Of a stretch of 64,000 nt of DNA, positions 45,824 to 55,314 are shown piece by piece; positions within the stretch are counted from its first letter, which is position 1; each line of letters opens with the position of its first letter. Source of the DNA: Pandoraea anapnoica (GTDB lineage: Bacteria > Pseudomonadota > Gammaproteobacteria > Burkholderiales > Burkholderiaceae); contig NZ_CABPSP010000009.1 of assembly GCF_902459765.1 (NCBI RefSeq), forward strand, positions 124,001-188,000, given 5' to 3'. A model generated the notes under the pieces. The model saw nothing but the letters and a program-made list of their open reading frames with translations. It was not told the DNA's origin and made no database searches. The position numbers and the translations under genes were made by a program.

Positions 45824-46543
45824 TCAGGCAGCCACGCGCCTATTGGCAAGCACCGCTGCGCACTTCGCCATCAGATGCACGCGCAGCAGTCGGCCGAGCG
45901 TAGCACCGTCGCGCTGCCGCAATGCATGCAGAATCTCGACGTGCTCTTCGATAGCGCGATCCCATTTCCCCGCGTGCAGATTGGAGCGAAAGCGCAGCGC
46001 CTGAAGCCGATGATTGACCGACTGATACATCTGCGTGAGGGCTGAATTGCGCGCCGCTGCGTTGATGCGGTCGTGAATGCGTCGATTGCAGTCGAAGTAG
46101 CCCGACAGATCGCCGTTGGCATGGCAGGCGTCCATCGCACTGTGCAGTTCCTGAATCTCGTCGATCTCGGCTGGTGTGATGCGCTGGCACGCCAGCTCAC
46201 CGGCCAGCGCTTCCAGACCGCTCAGGAGTTCGAAGGCATCGGAAATATCGCTCGCGGACAACGTCACGACGCGCGCCCCGCGATTCGGCAGCAGATCGAT
46301 CAGACGCTCGACAGCAAGCATCTTCAGCGCCTCGCGCAGCGGCGTACGCGACACCCCCAACTGCTCGCAAAGCGCGCGCTCGTTCAGATGGGAGCCGGGC
46401 GGCAGAACGCCCTCGGTGATCATCTTGCGCAGCCTGTCCATCACGGCAAGATGCAGCGCCTGACGGCTGATGGGTTGACTCCCGCCCATGTCTGGCGGAT
46501 GAATAGCGGGGTCGCGTACGGCGTTCAATGTCACGGAGTGCAT
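45824..46543 (-). CDS. GntR-family regulator, FadR subfamily
   Basis: 239 residues from MHSVTLNAVRDPAIHPPD. The winged helix has NERALCEQLGVSRTPLREAL; the FCD domain has CNRRIHDRINAAARN and EEHVEILHALRQRD. It is convergent with the previous GntR gene (7 bp apart) and divergent from the pentenoate hydratase gene. The 309-bp region in between holds repeated GAAATATT sites that probably bind it. Confidence 0.92.
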   Translation of the reverse strand: MHSVTLNAVRDPAIHPPDMGGSQPISRQALHLAVMDRLRKMITEGVLPPGSHLNERALCEQLGVSRTPLREALKMLAVERLIDLLPNRGARVVTLSASDISDAFELLSGLEALAGELACQRITPAEIDEIQELHSAMDACHANGDLSGYFDCNRRIHDRINAAARNSALTQMYQSVNHRLQALRFRSNLHAGKWDRAIEEHVEILHALRQRDGATLGRLLRVHLMAKCAAVLANRRVAA

Positions 46544-46639
46544 AAGCTTGCCCTGGTCATTCGTTTTAGGAAGAAAGACAGCGACTGCCTGCAAAGCACC
46601 TTCGCGGACGACGGCAAACCCGACCGAAGCCTCGCCACA

Positions 46640-46681
46640 CGAAATATTTCGGTTTTCGATGAAATATTACGAAATATTACG
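46640..46681. promoter_or_regulatory. Operator cluster between GntR and hydratase genes
   Basis: A perfect palindrome CGAAATATTTCG (46640-46651) is followed by two tandem copies of GAAATATTAC (46661-46680). The GAAATATT unit therefore occurs three times at 20- and 10-bp steps. The rest of the 46544-46852 spacer shows no gene. Confidence 0.65.
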
Positions 46682-46852
46682 AAGCCCGATTCTCGCAGAT
46701 CGATGCAGTTTTGACTACGTTATGTGGTGTTTTCACTGAGTACGCGACGTGTTTGCGCCGCACCGCAACATCGCTCGGATTTTGGATACGATGTGGACAA
46801 CTGTCGTCGGCAATTCACTGACGCAGCGCCCTTCCCTCTGGAGATTTGCAAG

Positions 46853-47611
46853 ATGTTCGAGACCCAACCCGCCGTCGAGTCGCTGGCTCGCCTGCTCGCC
46901 GACACGCGCCGTGGCGACACGCCCATCGAATCGCCTGCCGCGGCGCTGCTGCCGGTCGACGCCAACGCCGCTTACGCGGTGCAATTGCGCACGCTCGATC
47001 TGCTCGGCGACACGATTGCGGCATGGAAAGTGGGCGCGAAAGCCCCGACGGACCTGCCCAATTGCGCGCCGATTCCGGCGTCGGTGGTCAGCAACGCTGG
47101 TGGCGCGCTGGCACTGAACGACTTCTTCCGCCCCGGGCTAGAACTGGAAATCGCTTTCCGCCTGGCGCGCGACATCAAGCCGGGCCGCTATGAAGAGCGC
47201 GAAGCCATGATGTTCGTGGACGACATGCTCGCCACTATCGAAATCACCGACAGCCGTTTCGCGGAGAAAGGTCTCGACAGCCGGTTTGCGCTGGCCGATC
47301 TGCAGAACAACGGCGCACTCGTGATCGGCAGCGGTCGTAGCTACGACGCGCGTTTCGATTACTCGCGCCCGAAGGCCGTCTTCTCGCTCGACGGTCGCGA
47401 CATCACGCCCGCCAAGGTCTTCAACACGGGCGGCGACCCGCGCACGCTCCTCACGTGGCTCGTCAATCACAACGGCAAGCGCGGCATCACGATGCGCGCG
47501 GGCGCGATCGTTACCTGCGGCTCGTACGTCGGCATGATTCCCGCCACCGGCCCGGGAGAGCTGCGCGGCGTGATCGACGGCGTGGGCGAAGTCGCCGTGA
47601 CGTTGAAGTAA
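46853..47611 (+). CDS. 2-keto-4-pentenoate hydratase/FAH-superfamily protein (MhpD-like)
   Basis: 252 residues from MFETQPAVESLARLLADTRRG; GGAG precedes the ATG. It follows the hydratase/decarboxylase branch of the fumarylacetoacetate hydrolase superfamily: ELEIAFRLARDI and ATIEITDSRF carry the metal-binding acidic residues, and VNHNGKRGITMRAGAIVTCG is the C-terminal family motif. Such enzymes hydrate 2-hydroxypenta-2,4-dienoate in aromatic meta-cleavage pathways. No other meta-cleavage gene is nearby. Regulation by the divergent GntR is inferred. Confidence 0.88.
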   Translation: MFETQPAVESLARLLADTRRGDTPIESPAAALLPVDANAAYAVQLRTLDLLGDTIAAWKVGAKAPTDLPNCAPIPASVVSNAGGALALNDFFRPGLELEIAFRLARDIKPGRYEEREAMMFVDDMLATIEITDSRFAEKGLDSRFALADLQNNGALVIGSGRSYDARFDYSRPKAVFSLDGRDITPAKVFNTGGDPRTLLTWLVNHNGKRGITMRAGAIVTCGSYVGMIPATGPGELRGVIDGVGEVAVTLK

Positions 47612-47685
47612 GGAGAACGGCGCGTCCGAGGCATGAGCCGTCGCGACGCGCCTGCGCTTGCGAGGCGACCCGATGCGCCGCCAGC

Positions 47686-48945
47686 TCAGTGCTTCTCAGC
47701 GCGTCCGTCCACACCGGCCAGCATCTTCGGCGCGAGCAATGCGATGGGCACAATGCACAGGAGCCCCGCGCCGAGTGCGAACGGCAGGCTGATGCCGTGT
47801 GCGATGGCACCGATCAGCACCGGGCCGATCAGCAGCCCGAGATAAGCGAGCTTCGCCATGACGGCTATCGCTTCCGCGCTGGCCATCCCGGCACCACGCG
47901 CTACTTCGCCCGACGCCGCAAACATCACCGGCATCACGTTCGACAAGCCGAGACCTGCGAGCGCAAAGCCCGCCACCACGGCCGCCGGTTCACGCCAGAA
48001 CAGCGCGAGCAACACCCCGCCGACACATAGCAAACTGCTCACGCGCAGCAAACGCGCGCCGCCCATGCGGGCACGAACGGGATCGCCACCGAAGCGACCT
48101 GCGGCCATGCCGACGGAAAACGCCGCATAGCCCGCGCCGATCCACGCGCCCTGCGCCAGGACCACTTCGCGCATGTACACGGCAGTCCAGTCGTACATCG
48201 CCCCCTCCACCACCAGACCGAGGAACGCGAGGATGCCGAAGCCCGTCAGTTTGCGATGCAGCTTGCGACGCGACACGTCGTCCAGCACGGGCGGCGGCGT
48301 GTGCTTGTATGCAGCGCCACCCGCCTCGCCCGTGTCCGCGTGCGTCACCGGGGCTTCGCCCGGCATCATGTCCCGTTGCATGAAACGCGCACCGACGACG
48401 ATCACCACCGCGCAGCCGAGCGCCGCCAGTCCGATATGCCACTGTGGGGAGCCGCGATGCGCGAGCCACACTCCGCCCACCAGCGCACCGGCCATGCCCC
48501 CCAGACTGAAGCAGCCATGCAGCGACGCCATGATCGGCTTGCGATAACGCGCTTCGAGCGTTGCGGCCTGCGCATTGACGGCAACGTCGTACGTCGCGTT
48601 CGCCGCGCCGTAAAGCGCCAGCCAGCCCACGAGGCCCCAGTAACTGGGCATCGAGAGAATGAACGCGCTCGTGAGCGCCAGCGCAATGCCGGAATGCAAG
48701 GTCGCGCGCTGGCTGCCGGCGCGCCCGACCCAGCGGGCCATGCGCGACATGGTGACGATTGCGCCGCCCGCCACGGCGAACATCGCCACCGACAGGCTCG
48801 CGTCGTTCAGGTCGAACATCGCCTTGACGGTGGGCACATGCACGCCCCACGTCGCATACAGGAATCCGCTGCAAAACAGCAATGCCATCGTTGCCGCGCG
48901 CGCAGGCCAAAAGCCCGTGCGCGGCTTCGCGATTTCAGAAGTCAT
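47686..48945 (-). CDS. MFS transporter (YbjJ-like)
   Basis: 419 residues from MTSEIAKPRTGFWPARAATM. Twelve helices are expected. The first helix FLYATWGVHVPTVKAMFDL and the ANATYDVAVNAQAATLEARY segment are typical of the YbjJ-like/fucose permease-related MFS group. The substrate is unknown. It converges with the hydratase gene. Confidence 0.85.
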   Translation of the reverse strand: MTSEIAKPRTGFWPARAATMALLFCSGFLYATWGVHVPTVKAMFDLNDASLSVAMFAVAGGAIVTMSRMARWVGRAGSQRATLHSGIALALTSAFILSMPSYWGLVGWLALYGAANATYDVAVNAQAATLEARYRKPIMASLHGCFSLGGMAGALVGGVWLAHRGSPQWHIGLAALGCAVVIVVGARFMQRDMMPGEAPVTHADTGEAGGAAYKHTPPPVLDDVSRRKLHRKLTGFGILAFLGLVVEGAMYDWTAVYMREVVLAQGAWIGAGYAAFSVGMAAGRFGGDPVRARMGGARLLRVSSLLCVGGVLLALFWREPAAVVAGFALAGLGLSNVMPVMFAASGEVARGAGMASAEAIAVMAKLAYLGLLIGPVLIGAIAHGISLPFALGAGLLCIVPIALLAPKMLAGVDGRAEKH

Positions 48946-49406
48946 GGGAATTGAAGAAGTGCGGGAATTCAGGGGTGACGAGGCAGAGAACACCGCCTGG
49001 TCGTAATGAACGTTTCGATGCGCTCGACGAGCGTCCGGCGTTGCGGATCTCGCAATCGATGTTGAGAATTCTAACGCACTCTATGTGACAACGCCGTGCA
49101 CTTTCGGCAACGTCGTCGCGAATCCCGCTCAATGGGGGCGTGTGCCCGCCGTCGATGCGACGGAGAAAAAAGCTGGCCGCCGCGCCACACCGGTCAAGTA
49201 TGCGGGGGCAGCCAGCAGGGGAAATCGATGCCCGGATGCTTCGTTCACCGATCCAGTGAATGCGTCGCAGTCAGTGGACCACGCGTCGACGGCATTGCGA
49301 CGTTCGGGCAGGCGACTCCGTTACTTTCGGTGGACGAGGCAGCACTGACAAGGCGATCCCCCATGTCGTGAGACGACGTGGCGTGCACTCTTTGGCGGGC
49401 GCACGA

Positions 49407-49442
49407 CTTATCCACCGTTTTTGTTCACAAGGCTGTGGACAA
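49407..49442. repeat. DnaA-box dyad, copy 1
   Basis: A 36-bp element with TTATCCACC at the left and TGTGGACAA at the right, in inverted orientation. Each arm differs from the DnaA box TTATCCACA at one position. Its length, arms and T-rich centre match copy 2, 137 bp away. Confidence 0.7.
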
Positions 49443-49543
49443 CGAACGGAGACAATGTGCCAAGCACTTGATCGGTATGGAGATTTAGACGCAGGCGATC
49501 AGACGGCGGCACCCGCAGGCAAAAGACGGGCAGGTACCGCCGA

Positions 49544-49579
49544 TTTATCCACAGATTTTGTGTTCAAGTCTGTGGACAA
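49544..49579. repeat. DnaA-box dyad, copy 2
   Basis: A 36-bp element with the perfect DnaA box TTATCCACA (49545-49553) and inverted TGTGGACAA (49571-49579). Arms TTATCCACAG and CTGTGGACAA could pair as a hairpin. It lies 44 bp from the LysR stop. Confidence 0.75.
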
Positions 49580-49622
49580 GTCCTTGATGAGAGGACGCAA
49601 GTGGTTGATTCAACTCAGAGAT

Positions 49623-50573
49623 TCATTCCGCAGCAAGCGTCGAAGCAGCACTGATCTGCTCCGGCGTCAGTGCAAATCCCTTGTTTCGTTCGCGCACCAC
49701 GCGATGAATCAACTCCCACACCGTATGCGCGACGGGCGACAGCGAGCGGTTCTTGCGACGCACGAGCACGATGTTGCGCTCGAAAGCTGGCAGCAGCGGA
49801 CGCACGGCAAGCGTGGAATTCTCCGGCAGCGGCAGCGCCAGCGGCGGCAGCACGCTCACGCCCAGCCCTTCCTGCACCATGCGGAAGATCGTGCTCACGT
49901 GCCCGAGCTCCTGCGTGATGGTCCCCTGCACTTTCTGCGTGGTGAGCGCGCGGTCGATCAGCGGACGGCTGCCCGAACTCTGGTTGAGCAGCACGAGACT
50001 CTCGCCGGACAGCTCCGACCAGTGCACAGCGCCTTGCGATGCCAGCGGGTGATCGTTGCGGCACACGAGACAGAACGGCTCGCTCATCAGATGCTCGGTC
50101 GTCAGATCGTCGGCACCTTGCGGCGCCACCACGATGCCGAAGTCCACATCGCCTGCGCGCACGCTGTCGAGCACAGCGCGTTGCATCTGGTCGACGAGCG
50201 CGAGCGCAATATCCGGGTAGGTGGCCTGCGAGGCCAGCAACACGCGCGGCATGAGCGTCGCGGAGATGGTCGGCGCAGCACCGATACGCACACGGCCGGT
50301 GGTACGCGCCTCCGCCCCGTGGGTCTGGAGCAACGCGATTTCGAGTTCGTCCAGCACGCGATCGAGGTTGGTGGCGAGCGTGACACCCGCATCGGTGAGC
50401 GCGACCTCTCGCGTCGTGCGATCGACGAGGCGCAGGCCGAGTTGTCCTTCGAGTTCGTTGATGCAGCGGCTGATGGCCGGTTGTGTCAGGCCGATCTCGG
50501 CGCCCGCGCGGCTGAAGTTCTTGCTGCGCGCTACGACCATGAAGACCTTGAGTTGTCTCAGCGATACGTTCAT
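49623..50573 (-). CDS. LysR-family transcriptional regulator
   Basis: 316 residues. The winged helix has RQLKVFMVVARSKNFSRAGA and LTQPAISRCINELEGQLG. The effector domain begins VRIGAAPTISATLMPRVLLA and contains DVDFGIVVAPQGADDL. It resembles the CbbR/GbpR-like branch in its start. It lies 83 bp downstream of pntB, behind a GC-rich terminator-like hairpin, so it is probably transcribed on its own. Target unknown. Confidence 0.9.
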   Translation of the reverse strand: MNVSLRQLKVFMVVARSKNFSRAGAEIGLTQPAISRCINELEGQLGLRLVDRTTREVALTDAGVTLATNLDRVLDELEIALLQTHGAEARTTGRVRIGAAPTISATLMPRVLLASQATYPDIALALVDQMQRAVLDSVRAGDVDFGIVVAPQGADDLTTEHLMSEPFCLVCRNDHPLASQGAVHWSELSGESLVLLNQSSGSRPLIDRALTTQKVQGTITQELGHVSTIFRMVQEGLGVSVLPPLALPLPENSTLAVRPLLPAFERNIVLVRRKNRSLSPVAHTVWELIHRVVRERNKGFALTPEQISAASTLAAE

Positions 50574-50615
50574 AAAGCCTGCCCGTAAGTATTCGAACTA
50601 GCCACAAATGACTCA

Positions 50616-50640
50616 GGCGCGCCGCCCACGGCGGCGCGCC
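50616..50640 (-). terminator. GC-rich hairpin after pntB
   Basis: GGCGCGCCGCC, a CAC loop and GGCGGCGCGCC form a perfect 11-bp stem 16 bp after the pntB stop codon. The U-rich tail is poor (TGAGTCATTTG on the minus strand). Confidence 0.6.
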
Positions 50641-50656
50641 CCCGTACGTGCTTCGA

Positions 50657-52096
50657 TCAGGCCGCTGCCTTGACCATTTCCTCGATCACCTTCTTCGCGT
50701 CGCCGAAGACCATCATGGTCTTGTCGAGATAGAAGAGATCGTTATCCAGCCCGGCGTAGCCGGCCGCCATCGAACGCTTGTTGACGATGATCGTCTTGGC
50801 CTTGTAAGCCTCGATGATCGGCATGCCAGCAATCGGCGATTGCGGATCGTTCTTCGCGGCCGGGTTCACAACGTCGTTGGCACCCAACACCAGCACCACG
50901 TCCGTCTGACCGAATTCGCCGTTGATCTCGTCCATTTCCAGCACTTGATCGTACGGCACCTCGGCTTCGGCCAGCAACACGTTCATGTGACCCGGCATAC
51001 GACCCGCCACCGGGTGAATCGCATAACGCACGCTCACGCCCTTCTCGATCAGCTTGTCCGTCAATTCCTTGAGGGCATGCTGGGCACGCGCCACGGCCAA
51101 GCCGTAACCCGGCACGATCACCAGCGATTCGGCGTTGCTCATGAGGAACGCTGCGTCGTCGGGCGAGCCGGACTTCACCGGGCGCTGTTGCTGTTCGCCC
51201 GCCGCCGCACTCGTGCCCGGCGTCGCGCCGAAGCCACCGAGAATCACGTTGAAGAACGAGCGGTTCATGGCTTTACACATGATGTACGACAGAATCGCGC
51301 CGGACGAACCGACCAGCGAACCCGCGATGATCAGCATCGGATTGTTCAGCGAGAAGCCGATGCCCGCTGCCGCCCAGCCCGAGTACGAGTTCAGCATCGA
51401 GACCACAACCGGCATATCCGCACCGCCAATCGGGATGATGATGAGCACGCCGAGCACGAAAGCGATGGCGGTCATGATGACGAACGGCGTCCAGCTCAGC
51501 GTCGTGAAGAACGCAATGCCGAAGCCGAGCATCGCAATCGCGAGCGCCAGGTTCACGAAGTGCTGGCCCTTGAACACGACCGGTGCGCCCTGGAACAGAC
51601 GGAACTTGTACTTACCCGAGAGCTTGCCGAATGCGATGACCGACCCCGAGAACGTAATCGCCCCGACGAACGTGCCGATGAACAGTTCGATACGGTTGCC
51701 CGGCGGCAGCGCCTCGCCCGCCGCGACGATGCCGAATGCCGCAGGCTCCGCCACGGCCGCGACGGCGATACACACCGCAGCCAGACCGATCAGCGAGTGC
51801 ATGGCCGCCACGAGTTCCGGCATCTTCGTCATCTCGACCTTGCGGGCGACGTAGGCACCGATACCGCCACCGACAACGAGACCTGCAAGGATCAGCCCCA
51901 GACCGGAGAAGTTGCCGCCCGAGAGCTTTCGCAACTCGAAGATCAGCGCCACGGTCGTCACGGCCGCAATCGTCATGCCGATCATGCCGAACGCGTTGCC
52001 GCGTCGCGCCATGCGCGGGTTCGACAAGCCCTTGAGCGCCTGAATGAAACAGATCGACGCGACCAGATACAACAGCGTCACAAGATTCATGCTCAT
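50657..52096 (-). CDS. pntB: NAD(P) transhydrogenase beta subunit
   Basis: 479 residues from MSMNLVTLLYLVASICFI. The membrane part (about 1-260, nine helices) includes GNAFGMIGMTIAAVTTVALI and GGGIGAYVARKVEMT. The C-terminal domain III binds NADP(H): VIVPGYGLAVARAQHALKEL, HPVAGRMPGHMNVLLAEA and VLVLGANDVVNPAAK. With PntAa and PntAb it couples proton import to NADPH formation. The start is 2 bp after the pntAb stop. Confidence 0.96.
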   Translation of the reverse strand: MSMNLVTLLYLVASICFIQALKGLSNPRMARRGNAFGMIGMTIAAVTTVALIFELRKLSGGNFSGLGLILAGLVVGGGIGAYVARKVEMTKMPELVAAMHSLIGLAAVCIAVAAVAEPAAFGIVAAGEALPPGNRIELFIGTFVGAITFSGSVIAFGKLSGKYKFRLFQGAPVVFKGQHFVNLALAIAMLGFGIAFFTTLSWTPFVIMTAIAFVLGVLIIIPIGGADMPVVVSMLNSYSGWAAAGIGFSLNNPMLIIAGSLVGSSGAILSYIMCKAMNRSFFNVILGGFGATPGTSAAAGEQQQRPVKSGSPDDAAFLMSNAESLVIVPGYGLAVARAQHALKELTDKLIEKGVSVRYAIHPVAGRMPGHMNVLLAEAEVPYDQVLEMDEINGEFGQTDVVLVLGANDVVNPAAKNDPQSPIAGMPIIEAYKAKTIIVNKRSMAAGYAGLDNDLFYLDKTMMVFGDAKKVIEEMVKAAA

Positions 52097-52097
52097 G

Positions 52098-52439
52098 TCA
52101 GTGCGCTCCCTTTGCTGCCGTTTCGTCATTAGCCGCCTTGGCAGGGGCCTTATCCTTTTTCTTGAACATCTCCAGCATGCGCTGCGTGACGAGGAAGCCC
52201 CCGAACACGTTCACCGCTGCGAGCGCCACCGCCACGACACCCATCGTCTTGCCGAGGTTGCCTTCGGTGAGACCGGCGGCGAGCATCGCACCCACGATCA
52301 CGATGGCCGAAATCGCGTTTGTCACGGCCATGAGCGGCGTGTGCAGCGCAGGCGTGACGTTCCATACCACGTGATAGCCGACGTACACCGCCAGCACGAA
52401 GATGATCAGATTGATCACCGTGTGATTGATCATTTCCAT
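52098..52439 (-). CDS. pntAb: NAD(P) transhydrogenase alpha-2 subunit (PntAb)
   Basis: 113 residues carrying the membrane segment that is fused to PntA in E. coli but separate here. Three helices are seen ([34 protein letters not shown] and the following [17 protein letters not shown]). The C-terminus is Lys/Ala-rich. The three-gene split is usual in alpha- and many betaproteobacteria. Confidence 0.95.
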   Translation of the reverse strand: MEMINHTVINLIIFVLAVYVGYHVVWNVTPALHTPLMAVTNAISAIVIVGAMLAAGLTEGNLGKTMGVVAVALAAVNVFGGFLVTQRMLEMFKKKDKAPAKAANDETAAKGAH

Positions 52440-52458
52440 AACATTCCCCTTGTTTTTC

Positions 52459-53589
52459 TCAGGCGGCGCGAAGCACCTGACCGTCGCGACACATGAGGCA
52501 CGCGGCGACGATGTCGTCGTTCGTGTCGATCACGAGCTTGCCTTCCTTGTCGATCACCAGCTTGAGGAAGTCGAGCACGTTACGGGCATAAAGCGCAGAA
52601 GCGTCCGCAGCCACCATACCGGCGAGGTTGGTGTAGCCAGCGATGGTCACGCCGTGGACTTTGACGACTTCGTCGGCCACCGACAGCGGGCAGTTGCCGC
52701 CGCCGTTGGCACCGCGCCCAGCCGCCAGATCGATGATCACCGAGCCGGGCTTCATGGCCTTGACGGTGTCTTCGCTGATGAGCGTCGGCGCAGCGCGGCC
52801 CGGGATCAGGGCGGTGGAGATCACGATGTCGGCCTGAGTGAGACGCGTGTGCACCAGCTGTGCCTGACGCGCGAGCCACGCGGCAGGCATCGGACGTGCG
52901 TAGCCGCCGACGCCCTTGGCAATCTCACGTTCTTCGTCGGTCTCGAACGGCACGTCGATGAACTTTGCGCCGAGCGATTCGATCTGCTCGCGCACGGCCG
53001 GACGCACGTCCGACGCTTCGATCACCGCGCCCAGCCGCTTGGCCGTTGCAATGGCTTGCAGGCCAGCGACACCGGCACCGAGCACGACCAGACGTGCAGC
53101 CTTCACCGTCCCGGCGGCCGTCATCAGCATCGGCATGAAGCGCTGATAGAGGTTTGCGGCGAGCATCACGGCCTTGTAGCCAGCGATGTTGGCCTGCGAA
53201 GACAGTACGTCCATGCTTTGCGCACGCGTGGTGCGCGGCGCGGCTTCGAGCGCGAAGCCGATGATACCGGCCGCCGCCATACGCGCATTGTTCTCGGCAT
53301 CGAACGGATTGAGCATGCCGACGACCACCGCACCGCGACGCATCTGGGCGATCTCGGCCACCGACGGCGCACGGACCTTCAGCACCATCTCGGCACCGAA
53401 CGCCTCAGCAGCGCTAACGGTCGATGCGCCCGCTGCGACATACGCCGCATCCGGTACGCTCGCCGCCTCGCCTGCGCCATGCTCCACGGTGACGCGATGT
53501 CCTGCGCTCACCAGCTTCTTCACCGTTTCCGGTGTGGCCGCGACGCGGGATTCGCCGTCGGCCGTCTCCTTTGGAATGCCAATATGCAT
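52459..53589 (-). CDS. pntAa: NAD(P) transhydrogenase alpha-1 subunit (PntAa)
   Basis: 376 residues forming the soluble NAD(H)-binding domain I. It begins [20 protein letters not shown], typical of the alanine dehydrogenase/PntA family. The Rossmann motif is [18 protein letters not shown], and the mobile loop region follows at [20 protein letters not shown]. It is the first pnt gene; 42 bp upstream ends a small unknown gene on the same strand, and a short hairpin lies between them. Confidence 0.96.
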   Translation of the reverse strand: MHIGIPKETADGESRVAATPETVKKLVSAGHRVTVEHGAGEAASVPDAAYVAAGASTVSAAEAFGAEMVLKVRAPSVAEIAQMRRGAVVVGMLNPFDAENNARMAAAGIIGFALEAAPRTTRAQSMDVLSSQANIAGYKAVMLAANLYQRFMPMLMTAAGTVKAARLVVLGAGVAGLQAIATAKRLGAVIEASDVRPAVREQIESLGAKFIDVPFETDEEREIAKGVGGYARPMPAAWLARQAQLVHTRLTQADIVISTALIPGRAAPTLISEDTVKAMKPGSVIIDLAAGRGANGGGNCPLSVADEVVKVHGVTIAGYTNLAGMVAADASALYARNVLDFLKLVIDKEGKLVIDTNDDIVAACLMCRDGQVLRAA

Positions 53590-53601
53590 AGTTATTGTCT
53601 C

Positions 53602-53615
53602 GGGGTCTGAGCCCC
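53602..53615 (-). promoter_or_regulatory. Short hairpin in the pntAa leader
   Basis: GGGG-TCTGAG-CCCC (plus strand) is a 4-bp stem 13 bp before the pntAa start. The same pattern with loop TCTGTG or TCTATG occurs twice upstream of oxlT. Confidence 0.4.
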
Positions 53616-53631
53616 TGTCGTGTTGTGAAAC

Positions 53632-54015
53632 TCAGGCCGCAGCCATATCTCTGTTGCGCGGTGCCTGCATCGAGCGACCTTCGTTGGCCGCTTCGAAGCA
53701 ACGCACCTTAGTGCAGTGAATCAGATCGCACAGGAATTCCGGCTCGTAAGCGCGCAGCAGGTGCGGTTGATGTCCGTCGAGGTAGGCCCCGATCATCACC
53801 AGCTCGGCCATGCGCAACGCTTGCGCCGAAACGCCTTCGAGATACGCCAGCGGCAAATCCTGATTGCCTGTGGTGTGCAACAAACGGGTGTAGGTGTGGT
53901 TATCCCAATACCAGTCCAGACCCAGTTCGACGAATGCGTTGTTGAACGCATGCAGATGAGCATTGGCAACCGGTGCCAGAGCGGCGGGTTTGATATGCGA
54001 TTCGATGACCGACAT
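53632..54015 (-). CDS. Hypothetical protein upstream of the pnt operon
   Basis: 127 residues from MSVIESHIKPAALAPVAN. No family is recognised. It has no signal peptide or membrane helix. The sequence is His/Leu/Ala-rich and looks helical, with several aromatic and histidine residues (LHAFNNAFVELGLDWYWDNH, then DGHQPHLLRAYEPEFLCDL) and two cysteines (CDLIHCTKVRC has three). It is on the same strand as pntAa, 42 bp away, so it may be cotranscribed. It diverges from a LysR gene. A cofactor-binding or regulatory role is only a guess. Confidence 0.75.
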   Translation of the reverse strand: MSVIESHIKPAALAPVANAHLHAFNNAFVELGLDWYWDNHTYTRLLHTTGNQDLPLAYLEGVSAQALRMAELVMIGAYLDGHQPHLLRAYEPEFLCDLIHCTKVRCFEAANEGRSMQAPRNRDMAAA

Positions 54016-54231
54016 GATGGCGTCTCCCAAAATAATGATCGTCCAAACCCGCGTGCTTCTCTGGCGTGACGCATCCTCCAACGCTTTGCTGTCACACCGC
54101 CTTCATGCGGGCTGCCATTGCAGATTACGCAGCCCGACATATAAAAGACAGTTAAAGTTAATTATGCAAACCATCAACGATTACTTATACTTCCCGAAGC
54201 ACATCACGCTCGTCATGCACATCGATCAAAC

Positions 54232-55188
54232 ATGAAACACGCCACACTCCGTCAGTTGAAAGTCTTCGAAGCCGTGGCGCGCCATCTGAGCTTTTCGCGT
54301 GCAGCCGAAGAACTTCACCTCACACAACCGGCCGTCTCGACGCAGGTCAAGCAACTTGAGACGCACGCCGGACTGCCGCTCTTCGAGCAACTGGGCAAGA
54401 AGATTTTCCTGACGCCGGCGGGTGCCGAGATGCTGCATTACAGCCGTGCGATCATCGCGCTCTTTCGCGAAACCGAAGAGGCAATGGATCACCTCAAAGG
54501 CATTACCGGCGGCAAGCTCAACGTGGCCGTCATCAGCGCGGGCGACTACTTCTTCCCGCGCCTGCTGGCCGCGTTCACTGCGCGCTATCCCGGCGTCACA
54601 CTCAACCTCACGGTGCATAACCGCGAGGAACTGCTGCACCAGCTCACCGAAAACCTGACCGATCTGGCGGTGATGGTGCGTCCGCCTCACGAGATCGACA
54701 CGATCAACGAAGCTTTCGCGCCGCACCCTTACATCATCGTGGCCCCGCCCGGCCATGCGCTGGCCGGTCAGAAGCAGATTGCGTTCTCACGGCTGACGCA
54801 AGAACCGTTCATCAGTCGCGAACGCGGCTCCGACACGTGGAATTCCTTGCAGGACGCTTTCGGTCATCGCACGCAACAACTGAAAATTGCGATGGAAATC
54901 TCCAGCACTGAAACCATCAAGCAAGCGGTGATTGCGGGCATGGGGATCAGCTTCCTGTCCGCGCACACCGTCGGCATGGAGTTGCAGACGGGGCAGTTGA
55001 CGGTGCTCGACGTGCAGGGCTTTCCGGCATGGCAAAGCTGGTACGTGGTGCATCGCCGTAGCAAACGGCTTCCGCCGGTCGCGCTTGCCTTCCGTCAGTT
55101 CCTGCTCTCGGAAGGCGCAGCGCTGATCGACGGGATGATGGCCTACAAAAGCACTGTGCCGCCGCCCTCAGGCAGCGACACGAAATAG
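54232..55188 (+). CDS. LysR-family transcriptional regulator (CbbR-like)
   Basis: 318 residues. The winged helix has LRQLKVFEAVARHLSFSRAA and LTQPAVSTQVKQLETHAGLP. The effector domain (GKLNVAVISAGDYFFPRLLA; VMVRPPHEIDTINEAF) is close to the CbbR/CysB-like branch. It is divergent from the small gene that precedes pnt; control of pnt is possible but unproven. No Calvin-cycle genes are present. Confidence 0.9.
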   Translation: MKHATLRQLKVFEAVARHLSFSRAAEELHLTQPAVSTQVKQLETHAGLPLFEQLGKKIFLTPAGAEMLHYSRAIIALFRETEEAMDHLKGITGGKLNVAVISAGDYFFPRLLAAFTARYPGVTLNLTVHNREELLHQLTENLTDLAVMVRPPHEIDTINEAFAPHPYIIVAPPGHALAGQKQIAFSRLTQEPFISRERGSDTWNSLQDAFGHRTQQLKIAMEISSTETIKQAVIAGMGISFLSAHTVGMELQTGQLTVLDVQGFPAWQSWYVVHRRSKRLPPVALAFRQFLLSEGAALIDGMMAYKSTVPPPSGSDTK

Positions 55189-55314
55189 GCCACCAACGCC
55201 CTCACTGCTCCCATGCCCTGGCAGATCGCGAAGATCTGCCGAATGAAAAAGGGCGATCGGCTCAGGCCATTGCCACCCCGGCCGACCACCGTGAAATCGC
55301 TTGCGAGGTGCCGG

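Larger units (their letters stand above)
48946..49622. other. 677-bp spacer with DnaA-box dyads, otherwise empty
   Basis: No convincing coding region is present on either strand. The left part must hold the MFS promoter. The right part holds the two 36-bp dyads described separately. No replication genes are near. Confidence 0.6.

Noticed and set aside
49407-49579. Chromosomal or plasmid replication origin
   Set aside because: DnaA boxes are present but no dnaA, dnaN, rep, par or AT-rich unwinding region is visible; reported as dyads only.
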